A stretch of DNA of 64,000 nt, taken from NCBI RefSeq assembly GCF_021502585.1, contig NZ_JAKFGM010000002.1, positions 434,501 through 498,500 on the forward strand, read 5' to 3'. A program made the translations under genes and the position numbers. This DNA comes from Sphingomonas cremea. Lineage in GTDB: Bacteria > Pseudomonadota > Alphaproteobacteria > Sphingomonadales > Sphingomonadaceae. The notes beneath the pieces are model-generated. The model ran no database searches and was not told the origin of the DNA. It saw only the letters and a list, made by a program, of their open reading frames with translations. Within the stretch, counting starts at the first letter, position 1. Each line of letters opens with the position of its first letter. Positions 1-8,255 of this stretch are shown one piece after another.

Positions 1-292
1 GCTGTTCGCGGGCCTCGCCCGCTTCGCGCCGAAATGCCGCGCCTGCGGTTTGGATTTCGCCAGCTTCAATGTCGGCGACGGGCCGGCGGCTTTCCTGATC
101 CTGATCGTTGGCGCCATCGTGGCGGTTGGGGCCATCCTGCTTGACCAGGCGGTGAGCCCGCCGTGGTGGCTGCATATTATCTGGCTGCCGATCGGCGCGG
201 GGCTGACGATCCTGGGCCTGCGCATCGGCAAGGCCGCGCTGATTTATCAGGAATTCAAGCACCGCGCCCGCGAAGGGAGGCTGGTCGAATGA
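1..292 (+). CDS. DUF983 family membrane protein, C-terminal part (5' end outside window)
   Basis: The reading frame is open from the first bases of the window, so the gene starts upstream. The visible part begins with a CxxC-type zinc-ribbon end (Cys-Arg-Ala-Cys around bases 35-46), followed by two hydrophobic segments separated by a Pro-Pro-Trp-Trp turn, which is the DUF983 layout. In alphaproteobacteria this small membrane protein usually sits in the cytochrome c oxidase (cta) operon just before SURF1, as it does here, and is presumed to help oxidase assembly. The TGA overlaps the ATG of the SURF1 gene, indicating translational coupling. Family assignment is from motif and context; function is inferred. 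Confidence 0.8.
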   Translation, partial: LFAGLARFAPKCRACGLDFASFNVGDGPAAFLILIVGAIVAVGAILLDQAVSPPWWLHIIWLPIGAGLTILGLRIGKAALIYQEFKHRAREGRLVE

Positions 293-891
293 AGCACAAG
301 CTGCCGATCATTCCGACCATCCTTGTCGCATTGGCGGTCGCGACGATGATCGGGCTCGGCATTTGGCAACTCGAGCGCCGCAACCAGAAGGAGGCATTGC
401 TCGCGCGCTATGCCTCCGCTGCCAACAAACCGCCGATCGGTTGGCCATCGATACCGCCAAAGGAACCGCTGCCGCTGTTTCGCTCGGCCACCGCCAACTG
501 CCTGTCGGTAGCCGGTTTTCGCACGGCTGCGGGCCAAAGCCTACGCGGCGAGCCAGGTTACCTCATTATCGCCGATTGCCGTACCGGCGCCGAGGGACCG
601 GGGGTCGCGATCGAACTTGGCTGGTCGAAGGATCCGAACGCCGGCCGCGCCTTCAGGGGCGGGCTGGTCAGCGGCGTCATCGCGCCGGACCGAATCAGCC
701 GGATGCGGCTGGTTGCCGCGACCGCGGGCCCCGGTCTCGTGCCAAGCGCTCCGCCTTCGCCCGATATCGTTCCCAACAATCATTTCAGCTACGCGATCCA
801 GTGGTTCCTGTTCGCCCTGATCGCAGTGGTGATTTACGCCCTCGCATTGCGTGGCCGATGGCGGAAGGAAGATGCCGGGTCCAATGGCTGA
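289..891 (+). CDS. SURF1 family cytochrome oxidase assembly protein
   Basis: A 200-residue protein with the SURF1 plan: one N-terminal membrane helix (about residues 8-25) ending in Gly-Ile-Trp-Gln-Leu-Glu-Arg, a periplasmic domain, and a C-terminal helix introduced by Asn-His-Phe-Ser-Tyr-Ala-Ile-Gln-Trp. SURF1 proteins assist heme a insertion or assembly of aa3-type cytochrome c oxidase in the inner membrane. The ATG at 289 overlaps the upstream DUF983 stop and is preferred over an in-frame start at 163 lying inside that gene. The 3' end overlaps the start of the M16 peptidase gene by 8 bp. In several sphingomonads I recall a threonine synthase gene next to SURF1; none is present here. Confidence 0.9.
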   Translation: MKHKLPIIPTILVALAVATMIGLGIWQLERRNQKEALLARYASAANKPPIGWPSIPPKEPLPLFRSATANCLSVAGFRTAAGQSLRGEPGYLIIADCRTGAEGPGVAIELGWSKDPNAGRAFRGGLVSGVIAPDRISRMRLVAATAGPGLVPSAPPSPDIVPNNHFSYAIQWFLFALIAVVIYALALRGRWRKEDAGSNG

Positions 892-2110
892 ACTGACCCG
901 CCTTGCCAACGGGGTCACTGTTGCCATCGACACGATGCCCAACGCGCAATCGGCGGCGATCGGGCTCCACGCCTTCGTCGGCTCTCGTTCGGAGGCGGCA
1001 GGCAAGGGCGGCCTCGCCCATCTGGTCGAGCATATGGTTTTCAAGGGCGCTCGAGGCCGCGATGCCCGCGCGATCGCCGAGGCGATCGAAGACGTCGGCG
1101 GCAGCCTGAACGCCTGGACCGCGCGGGACCAGACGGCATTTCATGCACGGACCCTGGCACCGGACGTCGGCCTGGCGCTTGAGCTGATCGCCGACCTGGT
1201 TCGCGCCCCGAAGCTGGACGAAGCGGAGCTGGAGCGCGAAAAGCTGGTCATCCTGTCGGAGCTGGGCGAATGCCTCGATGCACCTGACGACCTGATCCAC
1301 GATCATCTGTTCATCGCGGCGTTCGGCGACCAACCGCTGGCTCGCCCGGTGCTCGGCAGCGAGCCCAGCATCCGCGGCCTGACACGGAGCGATTGCGTGG
1401 CCTGGCTGGAAGGGCAATTTCGACCGGAACGGCTGGTGATCAGCGCCGCGGGAAAGGTCGATGCCGGCCACATCCTGTTGCTCGCCGAAGCGCTTTTCGG
1501 AGATCTGGAGGCGACGCCGGCGCCGCTGCTCGACTCGGCCAGGTTCTCCGGCGGCATCAAATCGGACCGCCGTGCAGCCGAGCAAACGCACCTCGCGCTG
1601 GCATATGAAGGCGTTCCGGCCTCCCATCCCACCGCCCCCGCGCTGTCGCTGTTCGCCCAGGCCGTGGGCGGCGGTATGTCGTCAAGGCTGTTCCAGGAGC
1701 TGCGGGAGGAGCGGGGCCTGGCCTATTCGATTTACGCCTGGACCCAAGGATTTGCCGATACCGGCTTGTTCGCGGTCAACCTGTCTGCCGACAAGGCACG
1801 CGCCGCCGAGGCCATGGCGCTGGCCCGCGACACGGTTGAGCAGGCGGTTGCGGAGCTTACCGAGGCCGAGCTCAATCGCGCACGCGCGCAGCTTGAAGCG
1901 AGTATCCTGATGGCGCTTGAAACGCCGCAGGGGCGGGCCGATTCCATGGCTCGCTCGATCGAGATATTCGGCCGCATCATGACGTCCGACGAAATGCTGG
2001 CCGAACTTCGTGCAGTCGATGTCAGCAGTGCTCGCGCGGCCGGAGGCAATTTGCTGAACGGCCCGCGTGCCCTGGCTTCGATCGGCGGCAAGCTCGCGCT
2101 GGCCGCATGA
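884..2110 (+). CDS. M16 family zinc metallopeptidase (mitochondrial processing peptidase-like)
   Basis: A 408-residue single-chain M16 peptidase. The inverted zinc motif HxxEH is intact (His46, Glu49, His50), and the downstream region rich in Glu (Glu-Leu-Glu-Arg-Glu-Lys, about 70 residues on) can supply the third ligand. The second half carries the conserved Ser-Ser-Arg-Leu-Phe-Gln-Glu-Leu-Arg-Glu segment. The enzyme is probably cytoplasmic, since no signal peptide is seen. The start at 884 matches the family N-terminus; in-frame starts at 851 and 872 lie further inside SURF1. Its stop overlaps the ATG of the next gene by 4 bp. Substrate unknown. Confidence 0.92.
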   Translation: MAELTRLANGVTVAIDTMPNAQSAAIGLHAFVGSRSEAAGKGGLAHLVEHMVFKGARGRDARAIAEAIEDVGGSLNAWTARDQTAFHARTLAPDVGLALELIADLVRAPKLDEAELEREKLVILSELGECLDAPDDLIHDHLFIAAFGDQPLARPVLGSEPSIRGLTRSDCVAWLEGQFRPERLVISAAGKVDAGHILLLAEALFGDLEATPAPLLDSARFSGGIKSDRRAAEQTHLALAYEGVPASHPTAPALSLFAQAVGGGMSSRLFQELREERGLAYSIYAWTQGFADTGLFAVNLSADKARAAEAMALARDTVEQAVAELTEAELNRARAQLEASILMALETPQGRADSMARSIEIFGRIMTSDEMLAELRAVDVSSARAAGGNLLNGPRALASIGGKLALAA

Positions 2111-2976
2111 GCCTCACCGACCTCAAGACGATTGTCGCCGAACCCTGGGAGGACTGGGGACTGATCGACAGCGGCAGCGGCCAGAAGTGGGAGCGTTATG
2201 GCCCTGTCACCGTCGTCCGGCCCGAGCCGCAGGCGATGTGGGCGCCGGAGCTCGGCGAATGGGCCCCCGACGCAACTTTCGTCCCAGGTTCCGATGAGGA
2301 AGGCGGCGGGCGCTGGGTCCGCCACCGCGAAGTTCCGCAAAGCTGGCCATTGGCGCGGGGCAACGTCCGATTTCATGCCAGCCTGACGCCATTTCGGCAT
2401 TTGGGTTTCTTCCCCGACATGGCGCCGCAATGGGACTGGATGGTGGATCGGGCGGATGACGGAGAGGTGATGAACCTGTTTGGCTATACCGGCGTCGGCA
2501 CCCTGCTCCTGTCCGATGCGGGGGCCAGGCTGGTCCATGTCGACGCTTCCAAGAAATCGGTCGAGGGCGGACGCGCCAATGCAGCGTTGTCGGGAATGGC
2601 CGAAAGGCCGATCCGCTGGATCGTCGACGACGCCGCAAAATTCACCGCTCGCGAGGTTCGTCGGGGGCGGCGCTACGATGGCATATTGCTCGATCCCCCC
2701 AAGTTCGGCCGGGGGCCGGAGGGAGAGGTATGGCGGCTTGAGGAGCATCTTGCTCCGCTGCTCGCCGACTGCCGCAAGCTGCTCGACGCCGACAGCCAGT
2801 TCCTGGTGCTGACCGTTTATGCGGTGCGCATGTCGGCGCTGAGCATCGGCGAGCTGCTGAGACAGCTGACCGCCGACCTTGGTGGCAGAGTCGAATGCGG
2901 AGAGATGGCGGTGCGCGAGGAAGCGCGCGGGCTGCTGCTTCCAACGGCAATCTTCGCCCGCTGGTCGAAAGACTAG
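2107..2976 (+). CDS. Class I SAM-dependent methyltransferase (RlmI/RlmK-like)
   Basis: A 289-residue protein with a SAM-binding motif I (Asn-Leu-Phe-Gly-Tyr-Thr-Gly, residues 123-129), an acidic residue ending strand 2 (Val-Asp-Ala-Ser) and an Asp-Pro-Pro-Lys-Phe motif at 196-200. DPPxF is typical of RlmI/RlmL-type rRNA methyltransferases. The N-terminal 90 residues do not form a recognisable PUA domain, so the target (RNA or protein) cannot be named. The ATG overlaps the M16 stop (ATGA), and the 3' end overlaps the convergent ccmB by 4 bp. Confidence 0.85.
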   Translation: MSLTDLKTIVAEPWEDWGLIDSGSGQKWERYGPVTVVRPEPQAMWAPELGEWAPDATFVPGSDEEGGGRWVRHREVPQSWPLARGNVRFHASLTPFRHLGFFPDMAPQWDWMVDRADDGEVMNLFGYTGVGTLLLSDAGARLVHVDASKKSVEGGRANAALSGMAERPIRWIVDDAAKFTAREVRRGRRYDGILLDPPKFGRGPEGEVWRLEEHLAPLLADCRKLLDADSQFLVLTVYAVRMSALSIGELLRQLTADLGGRVECGEMAVREEARGLLLPTAIFARWSKD

Positions 2977-3611
2977 CTTCTCGCCGCCCTGATCGCAGCG
3001 CCCGCCACGAAGGGCGCCCCTGCTATGGTCAGCAGCGCAACCGCCGCTTCGAGCTTCAGTGCCGAGCTTTCTCCGTCGCCGGTCGCCGCCGCGCCGAAAA
3101 TGATGAGCGGGACCGCGAGCGGCATCATCAACAGCCCCGCCAGCGCCCCCGCCCGCGGAAGACCGGCGGTCAGTGCCGCCACCGCCACCGCCAGGGCGGA
3201 TAAGGCGGGAGTGCCGATGGCGAGCGAAACGAGGCTACGGACCAGCGCCGGGCCATCCAGCCCGACCAGGAAGCTACCGGGAACCGCGGCGATCAGCAGC
3301 AATGGCCCGAACGTCAGCCAGTGGCCGACGATCTTCGCTCCGCCGACCGCTTCCTCGGCGGTGCCGGTCAACGCCAGCTGGTCAAGCACTCCGTCGGCCC
3401 GGTCGGGCTCGACCAGTCGCTCGACCGGCAGCAGCGCCGCGGTCAGCGCCGCTATCCATAGCGCCCCGCCGCCGATCTGGCCAAGCAGCCGCGCGTCCGG
3501 TCCAACCGCGAAGGGGACGATCGTCGCGACCAAGAGGAAAAAGGCGACGGGCAACCAGGCCGCACCATGCAAGCCGCGACGAACCTCACGCCGGATCAGC
3601 GCGCCCGTCAC
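2973..3611 (-). CDS. ccmB: Heme ABC exporter permease CcmB
   Basis: A 212-residue hydrophobic protein with about six membrane segments and the CcmB-type N-terminus (Leu-Ile-Arg-Arg-Glu-Val-Arg) before the first helix. CcmB is the permease of the CcmABCD complex that releases holo-CcmE during cytochrome c maturation. I chose the GTG at 3611 because it overlaps the ccmA stop as GTGA and gives the normal family length; the longer open frame to 3764 runs through ccmA. Gly/Ala/Leu-rich loops are common in the family. No ccmC, ccmD or ccmE follows: the next gene is convergent. Confidence 0.88.
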   Translation of the reverse strand: MTGALIRREVRRGLHGAAWLPVAFFLLVATIVPFAVGPDARLLGQIGGGALWIAALTAALLPVERLVEPDRADGVLDQLALTGTAEEAVGGAKIVGHWLTFGPLLLIAAVPGSFLVGLDGPALVRSLVSLAIGTPALSALAVAVAALTAGLPRAGALAGLLMMPLAVPLIIFGAAATGDGESSALKLEAAVALLTIAGAPFVAGAAIRAARS

Positions 3612-4162
3612 TGCCCGAGCTCCAGCGTCAGCCAATTGCCACTGAGCGGGAGATGGCTTGCGGCCACGACCGCTCCACCCGCCTCTCGATGCCTTGCGAT
3701 GGCCGCGTCGAGCCGACCGGCTCCATCGCGATCGAGGCCGTTCAGGGGCTCGTCGAGCAGCCAAAGAGGGGCGTCGGCGGCCATGGCCCGAGCGAGCCGT
3801 GCTCGTTTGGCCTGGCCCGTGGAAAGCAGTCGAACGGGGACGTCAGCCAGGTCGTCAAGGTGGAATGCCGTCATTGCATCGATGAGGCGAGACCCCTTCC
3901 AGAAGGCCAGGGCCTGCCGCAGCGGCAGTTCGCGGTCCAATGCCAGTCCCTCATCGGCAAGCGCTGCCCCGGCCCGCTCGATCCGACCAGCCGTCGGACG
4001 AAGCAAACCCGCGACCAGCCGGATCAGGCTCGACTTGCCGCTGCCATTGCGACCGGTGACATGGAGCGCGTCTCCATGGCCAAGTTCGAGATCGAGACTC
4101 TCGAACAGCAGTCGACCACCTCGGACCAGCGCCAGCCCGTCGCCCTTCAGCAGCGGCGTCAC
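3608..4162 (-). CDS. ccmA: Heme ABC exporter ATP-binding protein CcmA
   Basis: A 184-residue ABC ATPase, short as usual for CcmA. Walker A is Gly-Arg-Asn-Gly-Ser-Gly-Lys-Ser (37-44), the signature is degenerate (Leu-Ser-Thr-Gly-Gln, 113-117) as is common in CcmA, and Walker B is Leu-Trp-Leu-Leu-Asp-Glu (133-138). It powers the CcmAB-driven step of cytochrome c maturation. The GTG start at 4162 overlaps the upstream stop as GTGA, and its own stop overlaps ccmB in the same way, so three genes are translationally coupled. The family start is clear because the first beta strand follows at once. Confidence 0.93.
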   Translation of the reverse strand: MTPLLKGDGLALVRGGRLLFESLDLELGHGDALHVTGRNGSGKSSLIRLVAGLLRPTAGRIERAGAALADEGLALDRELPLRQALAFWKGSRLIDAMTAFHLDDLADVPVRLLSTGQAKRARLARAMAADAPLWLLDEPLNGLDRDGAGRLDAAIARHREAGGAVVAASHLPLSGNWLTLELGQ

Positions 4163-4557
4163 TCCTGTTCCTCCAGCGCGTGCATATCGGCATCGCTCAG
4201 GCCGAAATGATGGCCGACTTCGTGGATCAGGATGTGGCGGACGAGATGCTCGAACGGCTCGCCTTCCTCGGTCCATTCGACAAGGATCGCCTGGCGGAAC
4301 AGGCGAATCCGATCGGGCAACGTCCCCGATGTCTCGACGCTCCGAAGCCCGATGGGAATGCCTTCATAGACTCCGGTGAGGTCGAGCGGATGGTCGATCC
4401 CCAACTCCCCAAGCAGCGCCTCCTCCGCATATTCGTCGATCTGCAGCACGACGTCCGCAAGATGGCTGGAGAAGGGCTCGGGCAGCCGGGACAGGGCATC
4501 GCGCGCGATCGCCTCAATCTCCTCGGCCGAAGGGGGGTGGTCGAAGCGCCGCGCCAT
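4159..4557 (-). CDS. Small metallopeptidase family protein (zincin fold, DUF1025-like)
   Basis: A 132-residue protein with an HExxH zinc motif near its end (His112, Glu113, His116) in the context Ile-His-Glu-Val-Gly-His-His-Phe-Gly-Leu-Ser-Asp, the signature of the minimal-zincin family found in many actinobacteria and alphaproteobacteria. Cytoplasmic, no signal peptide. The ATG at 4557 is preferred over one 12 codons upstream because the family begins near the Phe-Asp-x-Pro-Pro segment. It heads the metallopeptidase-ccmA-ccmB cluster with a 4-bp overlap. Proteolytic activity and substrate are unproven for the family. Confidence 0.85.
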   Translation of the reverse strand: MARRFDHPPSAEEIEAIARDALSRLPEPFSSHLADVVLQIDEYAEEALLGELGIDHPLDLTGVYEGIPIGLRSVETSGTLPDRIRLFRQAILVEWTEEGEPFEHLVRHILIHEVGHHFGLSDADMHALEEQE

Positions 4558-4701
4558 TCGATCGCCATAGAGGCGTGCGGGCCCGCGCGGCAAGCTTGCC
4601 CCTGGCGAGAAGCGCCTCTACATGCCCCCAATTCCAGGCGCATTTTGGTTGCGCTCCCGATTCATGCGCGATGCCTTGCATCGCCGATCGGGATGCGGTG
4701 C

Positions 4702-4792
4702 GGAGCGGTGGCCGAGTGGTCGAAGGCGCTCGCCTGGAAAGTGAGTATACGGCAAAACCGTATCGAGGGTTCGAATCCCTCCCGCTCCGCCA
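4702..4792 (+). tRNA. tRNA-Ser (anticodon GGA)
   Basis: The acceptor arm GGAGCGG (4702-4708) pairs with CCGCTCC (4782-4788), followed by G and an encoded CCA (4790-4792). The anticodon stem-loop is CTCGC-CTGGAAA-GTGAG with anticodon GGA, the long variable arm (TACGG/CCGTA) is that of a class II tRNA, and the T arm contains GGTTCGAATCC. All features fit tRNA-Ser reading UCC/UCU. It is flanked by the metallopeptidase gene (opposite strand) and a DUF7336-like gene. No integrase or duplicated tRNA 3' end was seen nearby. Confidence 0.97.
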
Positions 4793-4891
4793 ACTTCAAG
4801 CTTCCCGATATTTACCATCGGTAAGTGGGCGCTTCCAACGGCAGGGTTCGGCCCATTGCGAACATTGGCGCAAAGGTTAGACCTTACGGCC

Positions 4892-5098
4892 ATGGATCCT
4901 CTATACGTACTGCTCCACAGCCTTCCCGAGACCGGTAGGGTGAAGGTTATCGGTATCTATTCTTCAAGGACCCTGGCGGAGGCAGCCGAGATGCGATCCC
5001 GGCTGCTGCCCGGATTCGCCGAGGAACCGGAAGGTTTCACCATCGAGCAATATGAAGTCGATATCGACCATTGGCCGCGCGGGTTTGTCCGCCTTTGA
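4892..5098 (+). CDS. DUF7336-like small protein
   Basis: A 68-residue protein beginning Met-Asp-Pro-Leu-Tyr-Val-Leu-Leu-His-Ser. It has the pattern I associate with DUF7336: a Tyr-Val-Leu-x-His strand, a Val-Ile-Gly-Ile-Tyr-Ser-Ser motif, an Ala-Glu-Ala-Ala helix, then Leu-Pro-Gly-Phe...Pro-Glu-Gly-Phe, and a Glu-Tyr-Glu-Val-Asp...Trp end. Function is unknown. The ATG at 4892 fits the domain start; an in-frame ATG at 4856 would add 12 residues of no recognisable type. It stands alone 100 bp after the tRNA. Confidence 0.7.
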   Translation: MDPLYVLLHSLPETGRVKVIGIYSSRTLAEAAEMRSRLLPGFAEEPEGFTIEQYEVDIDHWPRGFVRL

Positions 5099-5128
5099 GG
5101 TGCGCCCGGAGCTTACTGAGCAGGGCAA

Positions 5129-5974
5129 TCAGTCGGCAACAAGCCCGGCATTCCTGAATATAGCGACTGCCTCCGCGACAAGTTCGTTCGAGGGAGGAGT
5201 TGTTGCGGCAAGCTTGTAATCAAGGCCAAGCCGCTCCCACTTGTAACGGCCCATTTGATGGAATGGCAGAATTTCGGCCTTTTCCACTACCCCGAGAGAT
5301 GCCGCGAATTTCGCGACGCGGTCCATTTCTTCCGGTACGTCGGTCAATCCCGGGACGAGCACGTAACGAAACCACATCGGTCGTTTCAGGTGCGCGAGGC
5401 GTTCGCAGAACTCGATGACCGGCGCGTTATCCATTCCGGTCACGCGCTTGTGCTGGACAGGATCGAATGCCTTCATATCGAGAATGACGAGGTCAATATA
5501 TGCCAGTTCGTCGTCCGTAAGCTTGTCGCCATAGTAGCCGTTGGTTTCGATGGCCGTATGAATTCCCATTTCCTTGGCGGCCGCGAACAGCCTTACTGCA
5601 AAGCGGGATTGCATCAGGGGTTCGCCACCCGACAAAGTGAAGCCGCCGTGCATCGCTTTCAGCCCCGGGGCATATTTGCGAAGCTCCTCCTTGGCCTTTT
5701 CGATCGGCACCGGAATGCCGTTGGAAAGCGTCCAGGTGTCGGGGTTGTGGCAATATTGGCAGCGAAACATGCAGGACGTCGTCCAGGCGACCAGCCTGAT
5801 GCCTGGTCCATCCACCGCGGATCCTGTCGTGAACGAGTGCAAGAAACCAATTTCGCCGCTTTTCAATGCCGAGCGGACGTCGGTTTCAGGGACGTCCTTG
5901 CCAAGGTCGACCCGCATCTCGAACGGGCTTGCGGCCTCCAGTGGCGTTTGCCCTACGGTTTCAGTGACGCTCAT
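5129..5974 (-). CDS. pflA: Pyruvate formate-lyase-activating enzyme
   Basis: A 281-residue radical-SAM activase. The CxxxCxxC cluster is Cys68, Cys72, Cys75 (Cys-Met-Phe-Arg-Cys-Gln-Tyr-Cys-His-Asn-Pro), preceded by Asp-Gly-Pro-Gly-Ile-Arg and followed by the Ser-Gly-Gly-Glu-Pro SAM motif. It reductively cleaves SAM to generate the glycyl radical on PflB. It carries about 40 extra N-terminal residues relative to E. coli PflA. The gene begins one base after the pflB stop, so the pair is co-transcribed and translationally coupled. Confidence 0.95.
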   Translation of the reverse strand: MSVTETVGQTPLEAASPFEMRVDLGKDVPETDVRSALKSGEIGFLHSFTTGSAVDGPGIRLVAWTTSCMFRCQYCHNPDTWTLSNGIPVPIEKAKEELRKYAPGLKAMHGGFTLSGGEPLMQSRFAVRLFAAAKEMGIHTAIETNGYYGDKLTDDELAYIDLVILDMKAFDPVQHKRVTGMDNAPVIEFCERLAHLKRPMWFRYVLVPGLTDVPEEMDRVAKFAASLGVVEKAEILPFHQMGRYKWERLGLDYKLAATTPPSNELVAEAVAIFRNAGLVAD

Positions 5975-5975
5975 G

Positions 5976-8237
5976 TCAGGCTCCGTGGAAGGTGCGGTTG
6001 ATCACGTCCATCTGCTGTTCGCGGGTGAGCCGGACGAAGTTCACCGCATAGCCCGACACTCGGATGGTGAGGCTTGGGTATTTTTCCGGATGATCCATCG
6101 CGTCCAGCAGCGTATCACGGTTCAGGACATTGATGTTCATATGGTATCCGGTCGAGCCGAAGAAGCCGTCGAGAATGGACGTCAGGTTGGTGATCCGATC
6201 ATTTGCCGTACGGCCAAGACCTGTCGGCACTAGGGTCGTCGTCAGCGAAATTCCGTCGGCGGCATCTCGATAGGGTATTTTGGCGACCGAAGCCGCCGAG
6301 GCATGGATTCCGTGGCTGTCGCGCCCATGCATCGGGTTGGCGCCGGGTGCGAACGGCTCGCCCTGCCGCCGGCCGTCAGGAGTATTCCCGGTCGCCTTAC
6401 CGTAGACGACGTTCGAGGTAATGGTCAGCACCGACTGCGTATGCCGGGCGTGCCGATAGGTAGGATATTTGCGTAGCTTGCCCATGAAGGTCGAAACCAG
6501 CCAGCGGGCGAGATGGTCGACCCGATTGTCATTGTTTCCGAACGTCGGGAATTCGCCCTCGGTCTCATAGTCGGTGATGAGACCTGATTCGTCGCGCTTC
6601 ACCTTCACCTTCGCATATTTGATCGCCGAAAGGCTGTCGGCGACCACGGACATTCCGGCGATACCGAAGGCCATCGTCCTCAAGGGCGCATAGTCGTGCA
6701 GCGCCATTTCGATCCGTTCGTAGGCGTATTTGTCGTGCATGTAATGAATGGCGTTCATTGCGCTGACGTAGACGCCGGCAAGCCAATCCATTGTGGTTTC
6801 GAACCGTTCGAGGACGTCGTCGAAGTCGAGATAGTCGCCCTGGACGGGTTCGGTAGCCGGCGCGACCTGCTTTCCGGACATTTCATCGCGACCGCCGTTG
6901 ATCGCATAGAGCATGCACTTGGCAAGGTTGGCGCGGGCACCGAAGAACTGCATCTGCTTGCCCATGGCCATCGGCGAAACGCAGCAGGCGATGGCCCCGT
7001 CGTCACCCCATACGAGACGCATGATCTCGTCGCTTTCGAACTGGATCGAACTGGTGTCGATCGCGACCTTCGAAGAAAAACGCCGGAAGGGTTCGGGTAG
7101 CCGCGGAGAATACCAGATGGTCAGATTTGGCTCGGGCGCCGGACCAAGGTTGTAGAGCGTTTGCAGGAAGCGGAAGCTGGACTTGGTGACCAGCGGCCGC
7201 CCGTCGTCTCCCACGCCGCCGATGGATTCAGTGACCCAGGTGGGATCCCCCGCGAACAGCGCGTCATATTCCGGAGCGCGAAGAAAGCGAACGATCCTGA
7301 GCTTGATGACGAAATCATCGATCATCTCCTGAGCCTGCTCTTCGGTGATGAGTCCGGCATCCAGGTCGCGCTCGAAATAAATGTCGAGGAAGGTCGAGAC
7401 GCGACCCAGCGACATGGCCGCGCCATTTTGCTCCTTCACGCCGGCAAGATAGCCGAAATAGAGCCATTGCACTGCTTCCTTGGCGGTCCTGGCAGGTCCG
7501 GAAATGTCGAAGCCATATTTGGCGGCCATTTCCTTCAATTCGCCCAGCGAGCGGATTTGCTCGCTCAGTTCTTCCCGGTCACGGATGATGTCGTCGGTTG
7601 ACCATTCGTGGTCGAGCGCGTCCTTCTCCTCTTTCTTTCGCTCGATCAGCCGGTCGACCCCGTAAAGGGCGACGCGGCGGTAGTCGCCGATGATCCTTCC
7701 GCGTCCATAGGAATCCGGTAGCCCGGTAAGGACGTGAGAACTGCGGCAGCGGCGAACTTCGGCGGTATAGGCGTCGAAGACGCCATCATTGTGGGTCTTG
7801 CGATATTTGGTGAACGCTTCAACCACCTGTGCGTCGGGCTTGTAACCGAACGCCTCGAGCGCCGATGTGACCATCCTGAGCCCGCCATTGGGCATGATCG
7901 CGCGCTTCAGCGGCGCATCGGTCTGAAGCCCGACGATGACCTCATTCTTCTTGTCGATATAGCCCGCGTCGTGCGCCGTTATCGAACTCGGTATCTGCGA
8001 GACGTCGAGGATGCCCTTCTTGCGTTCCTCAACGAACATGTCGGTCAGCTTCTTCCAGATGCCGAGCGTCCGCTTGGTCGGTCCGGCCAGGAACTTTTCG
8101 TCTTCGTAATAGGGTTTGTAATTTTCCTGAATGAAGTCGCGGACATCGATCTCTTTGTTCCAAAGCCCCGGAGCGAAATCGGTCCACGGATCGCTCTGGC
8201 CGTTGGCTTTCGGCCGGTCGAGAGTGGTTGTTGCCAT
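5976..8237 (-). CDS. pflB: Formate C-acetyltransferase (pyruvate formate-lyase)
   Basis: A 753-residue glycyl-radical enzyme that converts pyruvate and CoA to acetyl-CoA and formate without NAD. The catalytic Cys-Cys pair (Cys418-Cys419, in Ala-Cys-Cys-Val-Ser-Pro-Met) and the C-terminal radical site (Arg-Val-Ser-Gly-Tyr-Ala, Gly729) are intact, so it should be functional PFL rather than a generic family member. The ATG at 8237 sits 5 bases after a perfect GGAGG; a TTG four codons upstream would absorb that site. The enzyme is oxygen-sensitive, implying use under low oxygen, unusual for sphingomonads, most of which are regarded as aerobic. Confidence 0.97.
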   Translation of the reverse strand: MATTTLDRPKANGQSDPWTDFAPGLWNKEIDVRDFIQENYKPYYEDEKFLAGPTKRTLGIWKKLTDMFVEERKKGILDVSQIPSSITAHDAGYIDKKNEVIVGLQTDAPLKRAIMPNGGLRMVTSALEAFGYKPDAQVVEAFTKYRKTHNDGVFDAYTAEVRRCRSSHVLTGLPDSYGRGRIIGDYRRVALYGVDRLIERKKEEKDALDHEWSTDDIIRDREELSEQIRSLGELKEMAAKYGFDISGPARTAKEAVQWLYFGYLAGVKEQNGAAMSLGRVSTFLDIYFERDLDAGLITEEQAQEMIDDFVIKLRIVRFLRAPEYDALFAGDPTWVTESIGGVGDDGRPLVTKSSFRFLQTLYNLGPAPEPNLTIWYSPRLPEPFRRFSSKVAIDTSSIQFESDEIMRLVWGDDGAIACCVSPMAMGKQMQFFGARANLAKCMLYAINGGRDEMSGKQVAPATEPVQGDYLDFDDVLERFETTMDWLAGVYVSAMNAIHYMHDKYAYERIEMALHDYAPLRTMAFGIAGMSVVADSLSAIKYAKVKVKRDESGLITDYETEGEFPTFGNNDNRVDHLARWLVSTFMGKLRKYPTYRHARHTQSVLTITSNVVYGKATGNTPDGRRQGEPFAPGANPMHGRDSHGIHASAASVAKIPYRDAADGISLTTTLVPTGLGRTANDRITNLTSILDGFFGSTGYHMNINVLNRDTLLDAMDHPEKYPSLTIRVSGYAVNFVRLTREQQMDVINRTFHGA

Positions 8238-8255
8238 TTTATCCTCCAAGGATCG

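Noticed and set aside
3173-4210. 345-residue plus-strand ORF across ccmBA
   Set aside because: Arg/Pro/Ser-rich shadow frame opposite well-defined CcmA and CcmB domains.
4702-4792. tRNA-Ser as an integration site for a mobile element
   Set aside because: No integrase, no repeated 3' tRNA fragment and no phage-like gene are seen downstream; the flanks are ordinary chromosomal genes.
4802-4830. Hairpin CCGAT...ATCGG after the tRNA as a terminator
   Set aside because: Only a 5-bp stem with an A/T loop and no following T run.
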